A DNA stretch of 10,337 nucleotides from Thalassiosira profunda (GCA_036939355.1 JALLAP010001818.1:1-10337), one strand, 5' to 3'; positions 1-8,014 are shown, counted from the first letter of the stretch. Program-made: numbers and translations. Notes: generated from the sequence alone by a model not told the origin.

Positions 1-110
1 CGGGGCCTCGGTTTGCCCGCTGCTCACTCGCGTTTCATTGCAAAAAAGTGGACACATAGGTGCATGCACCCTCGCGTCGCCCTGCCCAATAATTGCAATT
101 GTCCTGATCA

Positions 111-2847
111 ATGTCGGATCACCAGCAGCCCGTCCCAGAGGAGGGGGGCGCGGCCAGCCCCGCGGGCGATGCCGCCGTCGCCGTCGAAAGCTCAATTCCG
201 GTCGCGAGTTCCAATGGCGATGGCGGCGCCGTAGATTTGCTCCGAGAGCTCCTCGTCGGCGACCCGGACGTCCGCCCACAACGCCCAGACGAGGCCGCCA
301 TGGGCAATGGCAACGACGGTTCGTCCGTCTCGGCCGTGGCCGGCAAATACGCCCCGGCATCCGCAGCCGCCTCCGCGGGAAACGGCGCTCCCGCGTCCAT
401 CAGCGGGCACACCAACGACAGCAGCCACGGCAATTCCGCCTCCACCGGACACGCCTCCAAAGAAATCGTCGGCTACGGCACAACCCTCGCCAGTTCCTTC
501 CGCCACAGCGGCCTCGGGAGCCGAATGTCCCGCCGCCGCCAGAGCCGCCGCGCCTCTCACGAATCGTCGGTGGGGTCCGGCCACTCCAGAACGTGGAGCA
601 CCAACTCCGGGACGGGAGGAACCCTCCCCACGACCGAGGGGAGCAAGGCCAAGTACGGGCGACGATCGTCGTCCATGGAGGGCATGTGGAGCCGCCTGGG
701 AAGGCGGAGCGACGCGTGGGAGGACATGTCCGATTTGGGCGAGGACGAGGACGAGGACCGTCGGAAGTTCACGGCAAAGGATTGCTGGGGGGCGTCGGGG
801 CAGTGGACGCGGAGCGCGGGGCGGTGGTGGCGGGCCACGCTCAACACCGCCTTCAAGACGCCGGGGGTGTGGGTGCCCTGCCTGGTGATGTTCGTGGCGA
901 TTGTCGTGGGGGGAATGCTCATCACGTACGCGTTCGAGACCTCCGAGGGGAATGCCCGAAAAGAGAAGGCCACGGCGATTGCCGAACAGACCGACCTATT
1001 CTTTGTGAGAGTGCTCGAGAATGCTTTCGTGCCCCTGTTCACGATGGCCCAGTTCGTCAAGGAACTGCCCGAGTTTCACCTGCTGGATCAAAAGGTGGGG
1101 GACCGCTGCGAGCCCAGCCTGGATGCATTCAACTGCACCCAAAGCATCGCCGCGCCGCCCCTGTCCGGCAAGGAGGAGACGCACCGCGACATGAACGTCG
1201 TGTTCGACACTGAATATGGTCGCATGATCCAAAAGAAGTTCGACAGCATCGCCTCGGGCATCAAGGCCAACTCGGGCCTGGGCAAATCGCTGGCCAACAT
1301 CCAACTGGCGCCCAAGGGAGTCGTCAGCATGCTCTATCCGATGGTCAACTGCGACGACTTCGAGGACGGCTACTGCATGAACAACACGGGCGCGTGGGGG
1401 CACGATTTGCTGAACGATCCCAACAGGGTGGGGATTGCGCGGGCGACGGTGCCTGACGAGGGGGTGGTGACGGCCGGGCCGTTGAAGATCATTCAGGGGG
1501 AAGATACATTCATCGCTCGTTTGGCCATCNGAGGGGGTGGTGACGGCCGGGCCGTTGAAGATCATTCAGGGGGAAGATACATTCATCGCTCGTTTGGCCA
1601 TCAATTTTCCGGACGGCTCGTTTGACAACGAGGGCAACAAGCTCACGCATTCCATGGTGGTGGATGAAGTGGAGTATCCCTGTTGGGGATTTGCAGTGGT
1701 CTTGTTGAATTGGCAACGGCTCAAGCTGGAGAGCAACATTTACAAGGAATTCGCTGCGGAAAAGATGCAATTTAAGCTCACTCGCACGGACGTCAAGCCG
1801 GGAGAAGCGCCCAATGTGGTGACGATTGCCGAATCGCCAAATTCGGAACTGATCGAAGATGACAACATCACCCTGGCGCTCGACACGGGTGACAATGGAT
1901 GGGTCATGGCCGTGGGCTACGACGACGGCTTCACGCCAAATTACAAAAAGGTGGCCTACCCCATTATCTTCGTTGGAGCGTTCGCCTTGACCGTCCTCCT
2001 GATGGTCACGCTGGTGACCAAGCGGGAGCACGAGCAACTCCTCATGGGCCTCATGCCCCGGCGCGCCATTAAGAAGTTGGCCAAGGGCGAGACGGTCGTT
2101 GACAGATACCCTCGGGTCACCATTTTCTTCAGCGATATAGTGGGATACACTCGAATGAGCTCTGAGATGACGCCCATCGAGGTCATGGATTTGCTGAACG
2201 CCCTCTACTCGCGGTTCGATGCCCTTGCCAAAAAGCACGATGTCTTCAAGGTGGAAACGATCGGTGATGCTTACGTCGCAGTGGCCGGTGCGCCAAAGCG
2301 GTGCTCGGGGCCGCAAGCCGCCGAGAAGATGACGCTGTTCGCACTGGATTGCCTCCAGACGGTGAAAGACTTTGAAACGGACGATGGCGCGACAATCGCT
2401 ATTCGGGTGGGTCTCGCCAGCGGCGCCGTTGTGGCCGGCGTTGTTGGCTCATCTTTGCCCAAATACACCTTATTCGGAGATACCGTTAATCTGGCCGCGA
2501 GAATGGAGCAGACCTCCAGAAAGATGAAATTGCAGATCTGTCACACAACGCACCGGATGTTGATCGATGCGCCCGGCTATCAATTTGAGAGGGAGGAACG
2601 TGTGGACGACAACGGTGAGTTAGGCGTGGAGTGCAAGGGCAAGGGAAGGCAACACACGTATTGGGTGACGTCGGCAACCAAGTTAAAGGAAGGTGACGTC
2701 AAAGGCGAGGTCATGGAAAGGAGGGATACCGATCTCGTGGCGAATGGTGGAGAGGTCCCGGAAAGAACCTCCTCTCTTGATATCGAGCACCACGTTGTGG
2801 ATGAGGAAGACCTGCTTGAAGCAGCTGATGTCGAACAACCAACATGA
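111..2847 (+). CDS. Receptor-type class III nucleotidyl cyclase (frame broken at 1530 by an assembly join)
   Basis: Membrane enzyme expected to make cGMP or cAMP. Start ATG at 111; stop TGA at 2845. The frame shifts at an N (1530) flanked by identical 72-bp copies; dropping one copy plus the N (73 bp) gives one 887-residue protein, used for numbering here. Residues 1-249 are a Ser/Gly/Arg-rich cytosolic tail with RRQS, RRAS and RRSS sites (142-187) and an acidic run near 210. Two hydrophobic spans (253-275, 590-612) bracket about 314 extracytosolic residues with paired cysteines (333/342, 414/422) and NxT sequons (341, 424). That segment has CHASE-like phrases, including the ARAT...GPLKIIQG stretch near 444-464. 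The catalytic domain (about 616-840) has metal-binding D651 (FFSDIVGYT) and D695 (ETIGDAY), and transition-state N769 and R773 (NLAAR). Purine-selectivity positions are E691 (guanylate-type) and T762 (neither classic Cys nor Asp), so the substrate is unsettled. Cyclase class is certain; CHASE is an inference. Confidence 0.93.
1458..1602. repeat. 72-bp perfect direct duplication around an N (assembly join)
   Basis: Positions 1458-1529 and 1531-1602 are identical over 72 bp, separated by a single N at 1530. The copy corresponds exactly to cyclase codons 450-473. Counting copy plus N as 73 bp explains the one-base frame change between the two halves of the gene. The most economical reading is two contigs sharing their terminal overlap that were abutted with one N and not merged. 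A real tandem duplication is unlikely because the same 72-bp length recurs at the other N in this window. Confidence 0.93.
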
Positions 2848-3366
2848 ATGTGGCTTGGTGCTCTAGGTAGAGGTTAGCTTGCGACAGACTGTACATAAAT
2901 GTTAGAGAGGTCAAATTAAAGAGCGCCAGAGCTGATGCAAGAGGTGGGTGGAGCAAGTCGAGGAGGGGCGAGCAGGGTGGTTGTCGACAAATTTAGTGGA
3001 AACAAATTTGAGGCGCGCACCTCTCCAGTGAGTCGCAAGGTATCTTGCTAGTTTAGTAAGAAAGATAGCAAGGGAGTGATTCTATTACTAATTCACATGT
3101 ATCATGCCCATTCAATGTCCGAGTAAAGCTGCTAATGTAGCAAATTTTGTCGATCAAGTCGTACTCGACGAAAAATTGACTCCTCGACTTCACGACCTCT
3201 GACCCTCCCTCTTCTCTTCACTCCTTGTTGCCCTCATTCATTGTTGTTGCAAAAGCATCAAAGCACCGCGGTGGGCGAAGCCAAAGCATCGATATAATTG
3301 CATTAGGACCCTCAAATCGCTCCGAGGTGCTGAGGAAAGGCGGGCATTTTGATGTGAACACATCAC
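2848..3366. other. Intergenic: cyclase 3' end and promoter/leader of the Cys-rich gene
   Basis: This 519-bp interval shows no convincing coding frame. It is AT-richer than the flanking genes. It contains a 7-bp inverted repeat (CTTGCTA at 3044-3050, TAGCAAG at 3066-3072, 15-nt loop), two nearby ACAAATTT copies around 2988-3009, and a pyrimidine-rich stretch at about 3190-3240 that may lie near the transcription start of the downstream gene. AT-rich stretches near 2890-2920 (TACATAAAT, AAATTAAAG) could carry the cyclase polyadenylation signal, but none is a canonical AATAAA. Confidence 0.5.
3351..3364 (+). promoter_or_regulatory. 14-bp dyad containing a start-stop uORF just before the start codon
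   Basis: GATGTGAACACATC is a perfect inverted repeat with 6-bp arms and a 2-bp centre, ending two bases before the ATG at 3367. It contains ATGTGA at 3352-3357, an upstream start codon followed at once by a stop, in the same frame as the main start. The dyad and the minimal uORF are directly visible. A role in translation or as a factor site is inference, and depends on the transcript starting upstream of 3352. Confidence 0.4.
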
Positions 3367-4173
3367 ATGCACATAAAACCAATGCGCTCCATCGTACCCT
3401 CCGCCGCTGCCGCTGCCGTCGTCTCGGCGTCGGTGGCGACGGCCTCCGTCACAGTGGGCTCCGAGGAGGACTACGCCGCGCTGCTGAGCAAGCTTGTCAA
3501 CGATCTTATCAGAGAGCATTCAGTGGAAGAAAGAAGAGATACAAGAGCCGATTGGAAGACGGATCGCACACCACCAGCAGTTGGATCCGTTGCCCACGCG
3601 CCGGCCGAACTTCCCGACGTGGGCGTGCTGGCGACATCATCCGCGAACGGCCCGGGGGACGAGACCTCGTCGCTCTCCGCCACGGTGGGCGTGGACAAAC
3701 TCGCGTCTCCCACCACGTGCCCGGTGGCCTGCCCGCAGGAAATGTGCGAGTGCGCCCAAGCGGACGGGACGTTGGCGAGCTGCTCCAAACAGATTCACGA
3801 GTTGTGCACCCAATCCGAAATCACCTTCTGCTTTGAGAGAGAGGAGTACGCGCCCCTTTATGAGCAGCTCTACTGCCCCAACGCGGCCTGCCTCGAGGAC
3901 GATAGGCCCTACGAGGAGTGCCGGTGCGAATACTACCTCGACTATTGTGAGCTGTATTGGGATTACGTCGATTTCGACAGCCAGGTACAATACGCGTGCG
4001 CTATTGCCAAATGCTGCCAGCTCGCGGACACCGACGGCGATACGAAAAAGGCGTGCATTGAGGGACAAACAGACCAGTGGCCCGCGGAGATTTGGATGGG
4101 AGGCAATCACACGAAGAAGGTGGGGTTGTGGCCGAAGAGCAAAGGGCCACGGGGCGGAGAGAAAGCGCGCTAG
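3367..4173 (+). CDS. Secreted cysteine-rich protein, unknown family
   Basis: A 268-residue protein, ATG at 3367 and TAG at 4171. The N-terminus is a signal peptide: a short basic segment (K4, R7), a hydrophobic Ala/Val core at 9-26 and an AxA cleavage motif (A24-T-A26). Position +1 is Ser, not the Phe expected of diatom plastid presequences, so the secretory route is favoured. Residues 30-115 are polar, without Cys, and probably a disordered spacer. From 118 to 230 there are 16 cysteines, including CPxxC-type and CxC pairs (127/129, 185/187) and an adjacent pair (216/217), with many Tyr, Asp and Glu; this suggests a disulfide-bonded domain. D221, D223, D225 and E232 match positions 1, 3, 5 and 12 of an EF-hand loop, but position 6 is Thr rather than Gly, so calcium binding is doubtful. 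One sequon is at N247. The tail is basic. An alternative start is M6 (3382). I do not recognise the family. Confidence 0.78.
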   Translation: MHIKPMRSIVPSAAAAAVVSASVATASVTVGSEEDYAALLSKLVNDLIREHSVEERRDTRADWKTDRTPPAVGSVAHAPAELPDVGVLATSSANGPGDETSSLSATVGVDKLASPTTCPVACPQEMCECAQADGTLASCSKQIHELCTQSEITFCFEREEYAPLYEQLYCPNAACLEDDRPYEECRCEYYLDYCELYWDYVDFDSQVQYACAIAKCCQLADTDGDTKKACIEGQTDQWPAEIWMGGNHTKKVGLWPKSKGPRGGEKAR

Positions 4174-4288
4174 ACGGCACTTGTGAACGCGTCGATTGCT
4201 TTTCCGGTAGATAGTAAACACAACCTCCACATCTTAATTCTCGCAGATTTGCAATTGGACCGATTTGAAGCCAAACGACAAGAAACGT
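4174..4288. other. 115-bp convergent 3' gap
   Basis: Short spacer between the stop codons of the Cys-rich gene (+) and the GST-fold gene (-). It must hold the ends of both transcripts, so their 3' UTRs probably overlap. No clear polyadenylation hexamer or hairpin is seen. Confidence 0.5.
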
Positions 4289-5584
4289 CTAACAGATAAC
4301 GCAGTGCTGGCAATTCTTGCTCTCGCACACGCTCCGGTCCCTCGCGTCCTCCGCCGCCTCCTGCCGGTACACATTCACACCTGGGCTGCCACTCCTCTCG
4401 TTCAATTCTCTGAACAGATCCTCCTCGTGCCCGGCCGCACTCTCGTAAACTTCTACCAAGTATTCGCTGCGTCGCACCTTCTCGTAACAGTAGGTATTCT
4501 GGCTCTCCCGCGTTCGATCCGATGTGGCCGCCCGAATCGCCGGCCGCTCCAACACAGTATCGTACCAATTGATCAGATGGTGCAGCGAGGGCGGTATCCA
4601 GAAGCTGCGGTACGCCGACAGCACCAGAACGATCCGCTCGATGATCGGGAAAATGACTGCGTCGGCCAATGTGAATTTCTGGCCGCAGAGGTACAGGCCC
4701 TCGAACTTTTGCAAATCTGCATCAATCAGTTTCAACAACGCCAGCAGCTCCTTCGATCGCTGAATGCGTTGTGTTTGTGATGGGTGGGTCAAGAGCTTGT
4801 GGAACAAGGCAGGCAGGTCGGCATGTCGCTGGAGGAACAGGTTCATGTTGTACACTCCCACGGCATCGTCTGGTCGCAACGAATGCTTCTTTCCAATTGC
4901 ACCGTCGATGTAGTCGGGCAGTAAGCACGCCGATCCCGACCACCAAGCGCCATCCACATTATTGATTCTCCCTCCTCTCCCTTCTTGGAACACATTTCCC
5001 TCGTGGATCAGCACCGGTAATTGCAGAGACGCATCCCGCTGCTTCCCCAACTTTCTCACGATTCTCATCCCCGGGTCATCTCGATTGGCCAACGGCTCGC
5101 AGACATGCACCACCGTAAAAAGCTTGGGGTTGTGCGGTATCATCCCACCGTTGGCCTCCGCTTCCTTTTCTAATAAGCATATGTGCGCCACCGCCGCGAG
5201 CGGATCGTGGTCGGCAAAGAGAAGGCAGGGCTTGTCCGGGCGGGGCAGGGCGTCGACGATGCCTCTCGGAGAAGGAAACAGAGCCCCGGTGGAAAGGGGG
5301 GAGACCTTGCCGAAATACGACGTCGCGGCCGACACCCCTGCTTCTGTCGGTGCAGCCGCGCGTGATCCCGATGTGGCAGCCGCTTCATCTGACGGGGCGG
5401 CCGCGTCTGACGTCGATGCAGCAGCTGTCTCATCTGAGAGGACGGCAGCGGCGTCGTACGATGTGACGAGCATGGAGGACGTTGGATCGCAGAGGGCGTC
5501 GCGAAACTCGTCCTCGCTGCTGCCGCCGCGATTGTCGCCCGGGAGGAGGGGCTCGTCGAGGCCGCCGGCGTCGTCCTCCTCCAT
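4289..5584 (-). CDS. GST-fold protein with C-terminal CaaX-like box
   Basis: 431 residues, using the ATG at 5584 (AAACAATGG context, A at -3 and G at +4). The frame stays open further upstream, but only to a GTG, so it was not extended. Residues 1-42 are acidic with a DEPLL dileucine; 43-88 are Ala/Ser/Thr-rich imperfect repeats, probably disordered. Residues 117-230 resemble a thioredoxin-like GST N-domain, with a LPVLIHEG strand and putative cis-Pro at 190; the Glu-Ser pair that usually binds glutathione is Glu-Gly (201-202). Residues 240-350 form a helical GST C-domain, and the FTLADAVIFP segment (304-313) carries the family's S/T-x-x-D N-capping box. A tail of about 80 residues ends CQHCVIC; the last four (CVIC) fit a CaaX prenylation signal, with other Cys nearby for possible acylation. 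The GST fold is well supported by the C-domain; glutathione chemistry is uncertain. It shares a 467-bp divergent promoter with the LRR gene. Confidence 0.85.
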   Translation of the reverse strand: MEEDDAGGLDEPLLPGDNRGGSSEDEFRDALCDPTSSMLVTSYDAAAVLSDETAAASTSDAAAPSDEAAATSGSRAAAPTEAGVSAATSYFGKVSPLSTGALFPSPRGIVDALPRPDKPCLLFADHDPLAAVAHICLLEKEAEANGGMIPHNPKLFTVVHVCEPLANRDDPGMRIVRKLGKQRDASLQLPVLIHEGNVFQEGRGGRINNVDGAWWSGSACLLPDYIDGAIGKKHSLRPDDAVGVYNMNLFLQRHADLPALFHKLLTHPSQTQRIQRSKELLALLKLIDADLQKFEGLYLCGQKFTLADAVIFPIIERIVLVLSAYRSFWIPPSLHHLINWYDTVLERPAIRAATSDRTRESQNTYCYEKVRRSEYLVEVYESAAGHEEDLFRELNERSGSPGVNVYRQEAAEDARDRSVCESKNCQHCVIC

Positions 5585-6051
5585 TGTTTGATTCTGTGTT
5601 TGCTTTGTGTCATCACTTTCGGCCGGAGTTGGATTTAGCGGGCGGATTTCGTGCGGGAAGCTGACGCTCCCCGCGTTATCCCAAACATCCAACAGCTTTC
5701 GAGTTGAGGGGAGCCACGCTTTTAGGGGGGAAGCCAACGTGCCCCCTAAATCTAGGTGCCCCACTGACCACTACGAGCGAGGAGCGAGGACGAGGACAGA
5801 TCTTTTCCGCCAAACACTGCACACCCGCGCCCCCCTCCGCTCCTCTCGGCGCTATCGTACAATCGCTGGTGCCGCCGCGCCCACGCCTGTTCGGGAGGAG
5901 CGCGCTGCTGTCGACTGGAATCGTGCCGCATCACCGTCGCACGGTGCATCCTCCGACACGAGACATAACTTGTGATTTGCAAAAATCTTTGCACTCCGAG
6001 CACAGCCAACTGATTTGTCGTCTGCCACTAGGTACATCCCAATTCGACACC
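5585..6051. promoter_or_regulatory. Bidirectional promoter region between GST-fold and LRR genes
   Basis: 467 bp lie between two divergent start codons (5584 on -, 6052 on +), so promoters and leaders for both genes should be here. Open frames run through parts of it in both directions but start only with GTG or TTG, so they are not accepted as coding extensions. No clear TATA box is seen. The main structure is the 9-bp inverted repeat at 5721-5750. Confidence 0.6.
5721..5750. repeat. 9-bp perfect inverted repeat, telomere-like arms
   Basis: TTTAGGGGG (5721-5729) and CCCCCTAAA (5742-5750) are perfect reverse complements with a 12-nt spacer. The arms contain TTTAGGG/CCCTAAA, a telomere-like heptamer that in plants occurs in telo-box promoter elements. 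Location between divergent genes suggests a dimeric factor site or a cruciform; function is unknown. Confidence 0.55.
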
Positions 6052-7476
6052 ATGGCCGAAGCGCGGGAACGGCCCCATAAATCATGGACGCGCAGTCTTC
6101 GTGTGTTTTGCAGTACAGAGGAGAAGAGATTTGACGAAGTGGGATTTACACATGGGCGGAGCCACTATCTCCCCCTCCGCCCAACAAATATCACGTCCGT
6201 CCTGTCCAGATCGTACAATATCACCTCCGAGAGATCGGCGAAGACACGTGGCACGACAATAGTGGCCAACTCTTATACTGGCGAGGATTGGAGACGGATG
6301 GGCGAAGCTTTGAGAGGGAGCACAGTGTTGGTCAGGTTTCGTCTTGATCGCCTAACCGAGGAAGCTGTGGAGGAATTGTTCGGGGAAGGCGGGCAGTGGC
6401 CCTTCTTGGAATGTCTAGGAGTGACGCGCGGGGCATTTGGAAATGATGGTTTGGCGAAGATTCTTCGTGTGCTCGGCCCATTATCGACACTCCAAATGCT
6501 GGATCTGTCCTGGTGCAAGTTGAACAATTCGGCCATGAGATTGCTCGCCGATGCTCTGAATCTAACCCGGATTCAACATCTAGACGTTTCGGGGAACATA
6601 ATCAAAGACGAAGGACTCGAATGTATCCTCTCAGCACGAGGCGCCAGGGATGTTGTCAAATTGTACCTCGGGGGATGCCGACTCAGCGACGACGGGGTTG
6701 CTTTGCTATCTCAATTCTTAGGGCGAGGTGATACTCAGCTGAAGATACTTTCGATGGGCATTAGCCAGCCGTCTTCATCCGCCGAGGAAGAGAGGAGGAG
6801 GAAACAAATGCTGGCTACAGCAATACCAAAAGCATCCAAGTTGGAGACCATTGACCTTGGCGGTAAAGATCATGAGTGGGTTCACGAAATCAACGACCGT
6901 CTCGTTGGTTTGGTGTGTGATACGTCGAGCATTCAAGCGGTGCACAACAGCAATCATTGCGTGTGCTCTTTAGGGCAAATGAAAGCTTCACCTAACTCAC
7001 TATCCAGCTATTGGGGTTGCCATATGCCGATCCCGATGGGAAAGAACTTGACCTGGCTATTATCAATCAATAAAGAGGCGAAACGCCGGGGCGTTTCGTA
7101 TGCAATCAGGCAGAAGATGAAGGATTTCTACTTCCAGGGGAATTTCGACGTGCGGTGCTTCAGCGAAATGGATGTCACCATCATGCCTCATTTATTGTCC
7201 TTTGTGCAAACAAGCGCATCCGATGAAGAGGACAACAGCGTAGAATTGAAAGATTGGAGGTACAACATCAATGGAATCTATCAGGTGCTGAGAAATTGCC
7301 ACGTATCCGAGATGTTCAGCTTCCCGGGGCCAAAATCTGTGGCATTTCAGCTGTGGGAGAAAGACGAACGGATCAAGCAGCTGGAAGCGGAGAACAATCA
7401 ACTCAAGCAGGAGAACAAAGAGCTTCGCCTGGCTGGCCCTGCCTATCCAAACAAACGTGCCAAGACGAGCAGTTAA
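6052..7476 (+). CDS. Leucine-rich repeat protein with C-terminal leucine zipper
   Basis: 474 residues; the ATG at 6052 sits in a strong CACCATGG context. The frame remains open upstream to about 5704 but has no earlier ATG. Residues about 118-270 are ribonuclease-inhibitor-type leucine-rich repeats: repeated LxxLDLSxCxL-like strands start near 148, 174, 201 and 230, each followed by an amphipathic helix (for example DDGVALLSQFL), with a degenerate repeat near 264. Such domains bind proteins. The middle (270-430) has no domain I recognise. Residues 432-460 form a coiled coil with leucines at heptad spacing (444, 451, 458) rich in Glu, Gln and Asn, followed by NKRAK, a short basic stretch that could be a nuclear signal. 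LRR plus coiled coil suggests a scaffold or dimeric regulator, but no partner is apparent. There is no signal peptide or membrane span. The gene is less GC-biased at third positions than the cyclin next door. Confidence 0.85.
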   Translation: MAEARERPHKSWTRSLRVFCSTEEKRFDEVGFTHGRSHYLPLRPTNITSVLSRSYNITSERSAKTRGTTIVANSYTGEDWRRMGEALRGSTVLVRFRLDRLTEEAVEELFGEGGQWPFLECLGVTRGAFGNDGLAKILRVLGPLSTLQMLDLSWCKLNNSAMRLLADALNLTRIQHLDVSGNIIKDEGLECILSARGARDVVKLYLGGCRLSDDGVALLSQFLGRGDTQLKILSMGISQPSSSAEEERRRKQMLATAIPKASKLETIDLGGKDHEWVHEINDRLVGLVCDTSSIQAVHNSNHCVCSLGQMKASPNSLSSYWGCHMPIPMGKNLTWLLSINKEAKRRGVSYAIRQKMKDFYFQGNFDVRCFSEMDVTIMPHLLSFVQTSASDEEDNSVELKDWRYNINGIYQVLRNCHVSEMFSFPGPKSVAFQLWEKDERIKQLEAENNQLKQENKELRLAGPAYPNKRAKTSS

Positions 7477-8014
7477 AGATACAGGGCATTGTGACGAAAG
7501 CAGTGCTAGAGGTAGGACCAAGCTCGATGTAGTAGAACGTGATGTGAATGACTGCATCTTGGCACTCCCACCTGTCTTCCATTGATACAACGCTTCGCGT
7601 GTCTCGAACTGTCCGCCACGACATACTATTACTCCGAACGACAAAGCTTGACACCTTGAGGCCCCAGTTGTCTCACAAGAGTTGAGAATGGGCAAAGTTG
7701 TTTCCCGGAACGCTCAAGAGTTGAAAGTGAAAGTCGGCGAGGTCCTCTCCTCCGCCCGACAGCCTTTTTGGAGCACTTGCAGCATCCTAGGTACATCGCT
7801 TCTGCAGCATTCATAACTTGCCTCAGCGGCGACTAAATCCTAAACTAAATCAATCAGCCAGTGTTTCTTCCTAATCATTGCAAATCTAGTAATATAATAC
7901 ACCTATTGCCACTCCTAGCCGTATGCAATAGAGCACACATCTCATGCTTGCCGTGCCGTCTGCGCGACGCGCACNCTATTGCCACTCCTAGCCGTATGCA
8001 ATAGAGCACACATC
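7477..8014. other. Convergent intergenic region (true length shorter after removing the duplicated join)
   Basis: Between the LRR stop and the cyclin stop. Of 538 bp, 73 are the duplicated copy plus N, leaving about 465 bp of real spacer. No coding frame with an ATG and plausible protein is seen. It becomes AT-rich towards the cyclin (around 7860-7905, including AATATAATA), where polyadenylation of either transcript could occur. Positions 7942-7974 are a spurious second copy of the last ten cyclin codons and stop. Confidence 0.55.

Noticed and set aside
38..1213. 391-codon Arg/Gly-rich open frame on the + strand
   Set aside because: It overlaps the cyclase gene in another frame; Arg/Pro/Gly richness is the expected by-product of GC-rich codons, and no motif is seen.
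1458..1602. Genuine 24-residue duplication in the cyclase sensor domain
   Set aside because: It would break the frame, contains an N, and matches the length of the other N-flanking duplication.
3946..4065. EF-hand calcium site in the Cys-rich protein
   Set aside because: Only four of the loop positions fit; the Gly at position 6 and the hydrophobic residue at position 8 are absent, and no flanking helices are obvious.
4395..4420. Possible tRNA-like GTTCAATTC segment
   Set aside because: It lies inside the GST-fold coding region and no acceptor stem or cloverleaf can be drawn around it.
5585..5764. 60-residue N-terminal extension of the GST-fold protein
   Set aside because: It begins with GTG, covers the inverted repeat and promoter region, and the ATG at 5584 has a strong context.
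5704..6051. 116-residue N-terminal extension of the LRR protein
   Set aside because: It has no ATG; the first one (6052) is in a near-ideal context. A spliced upstream exon cannot be excluded without transcripts.
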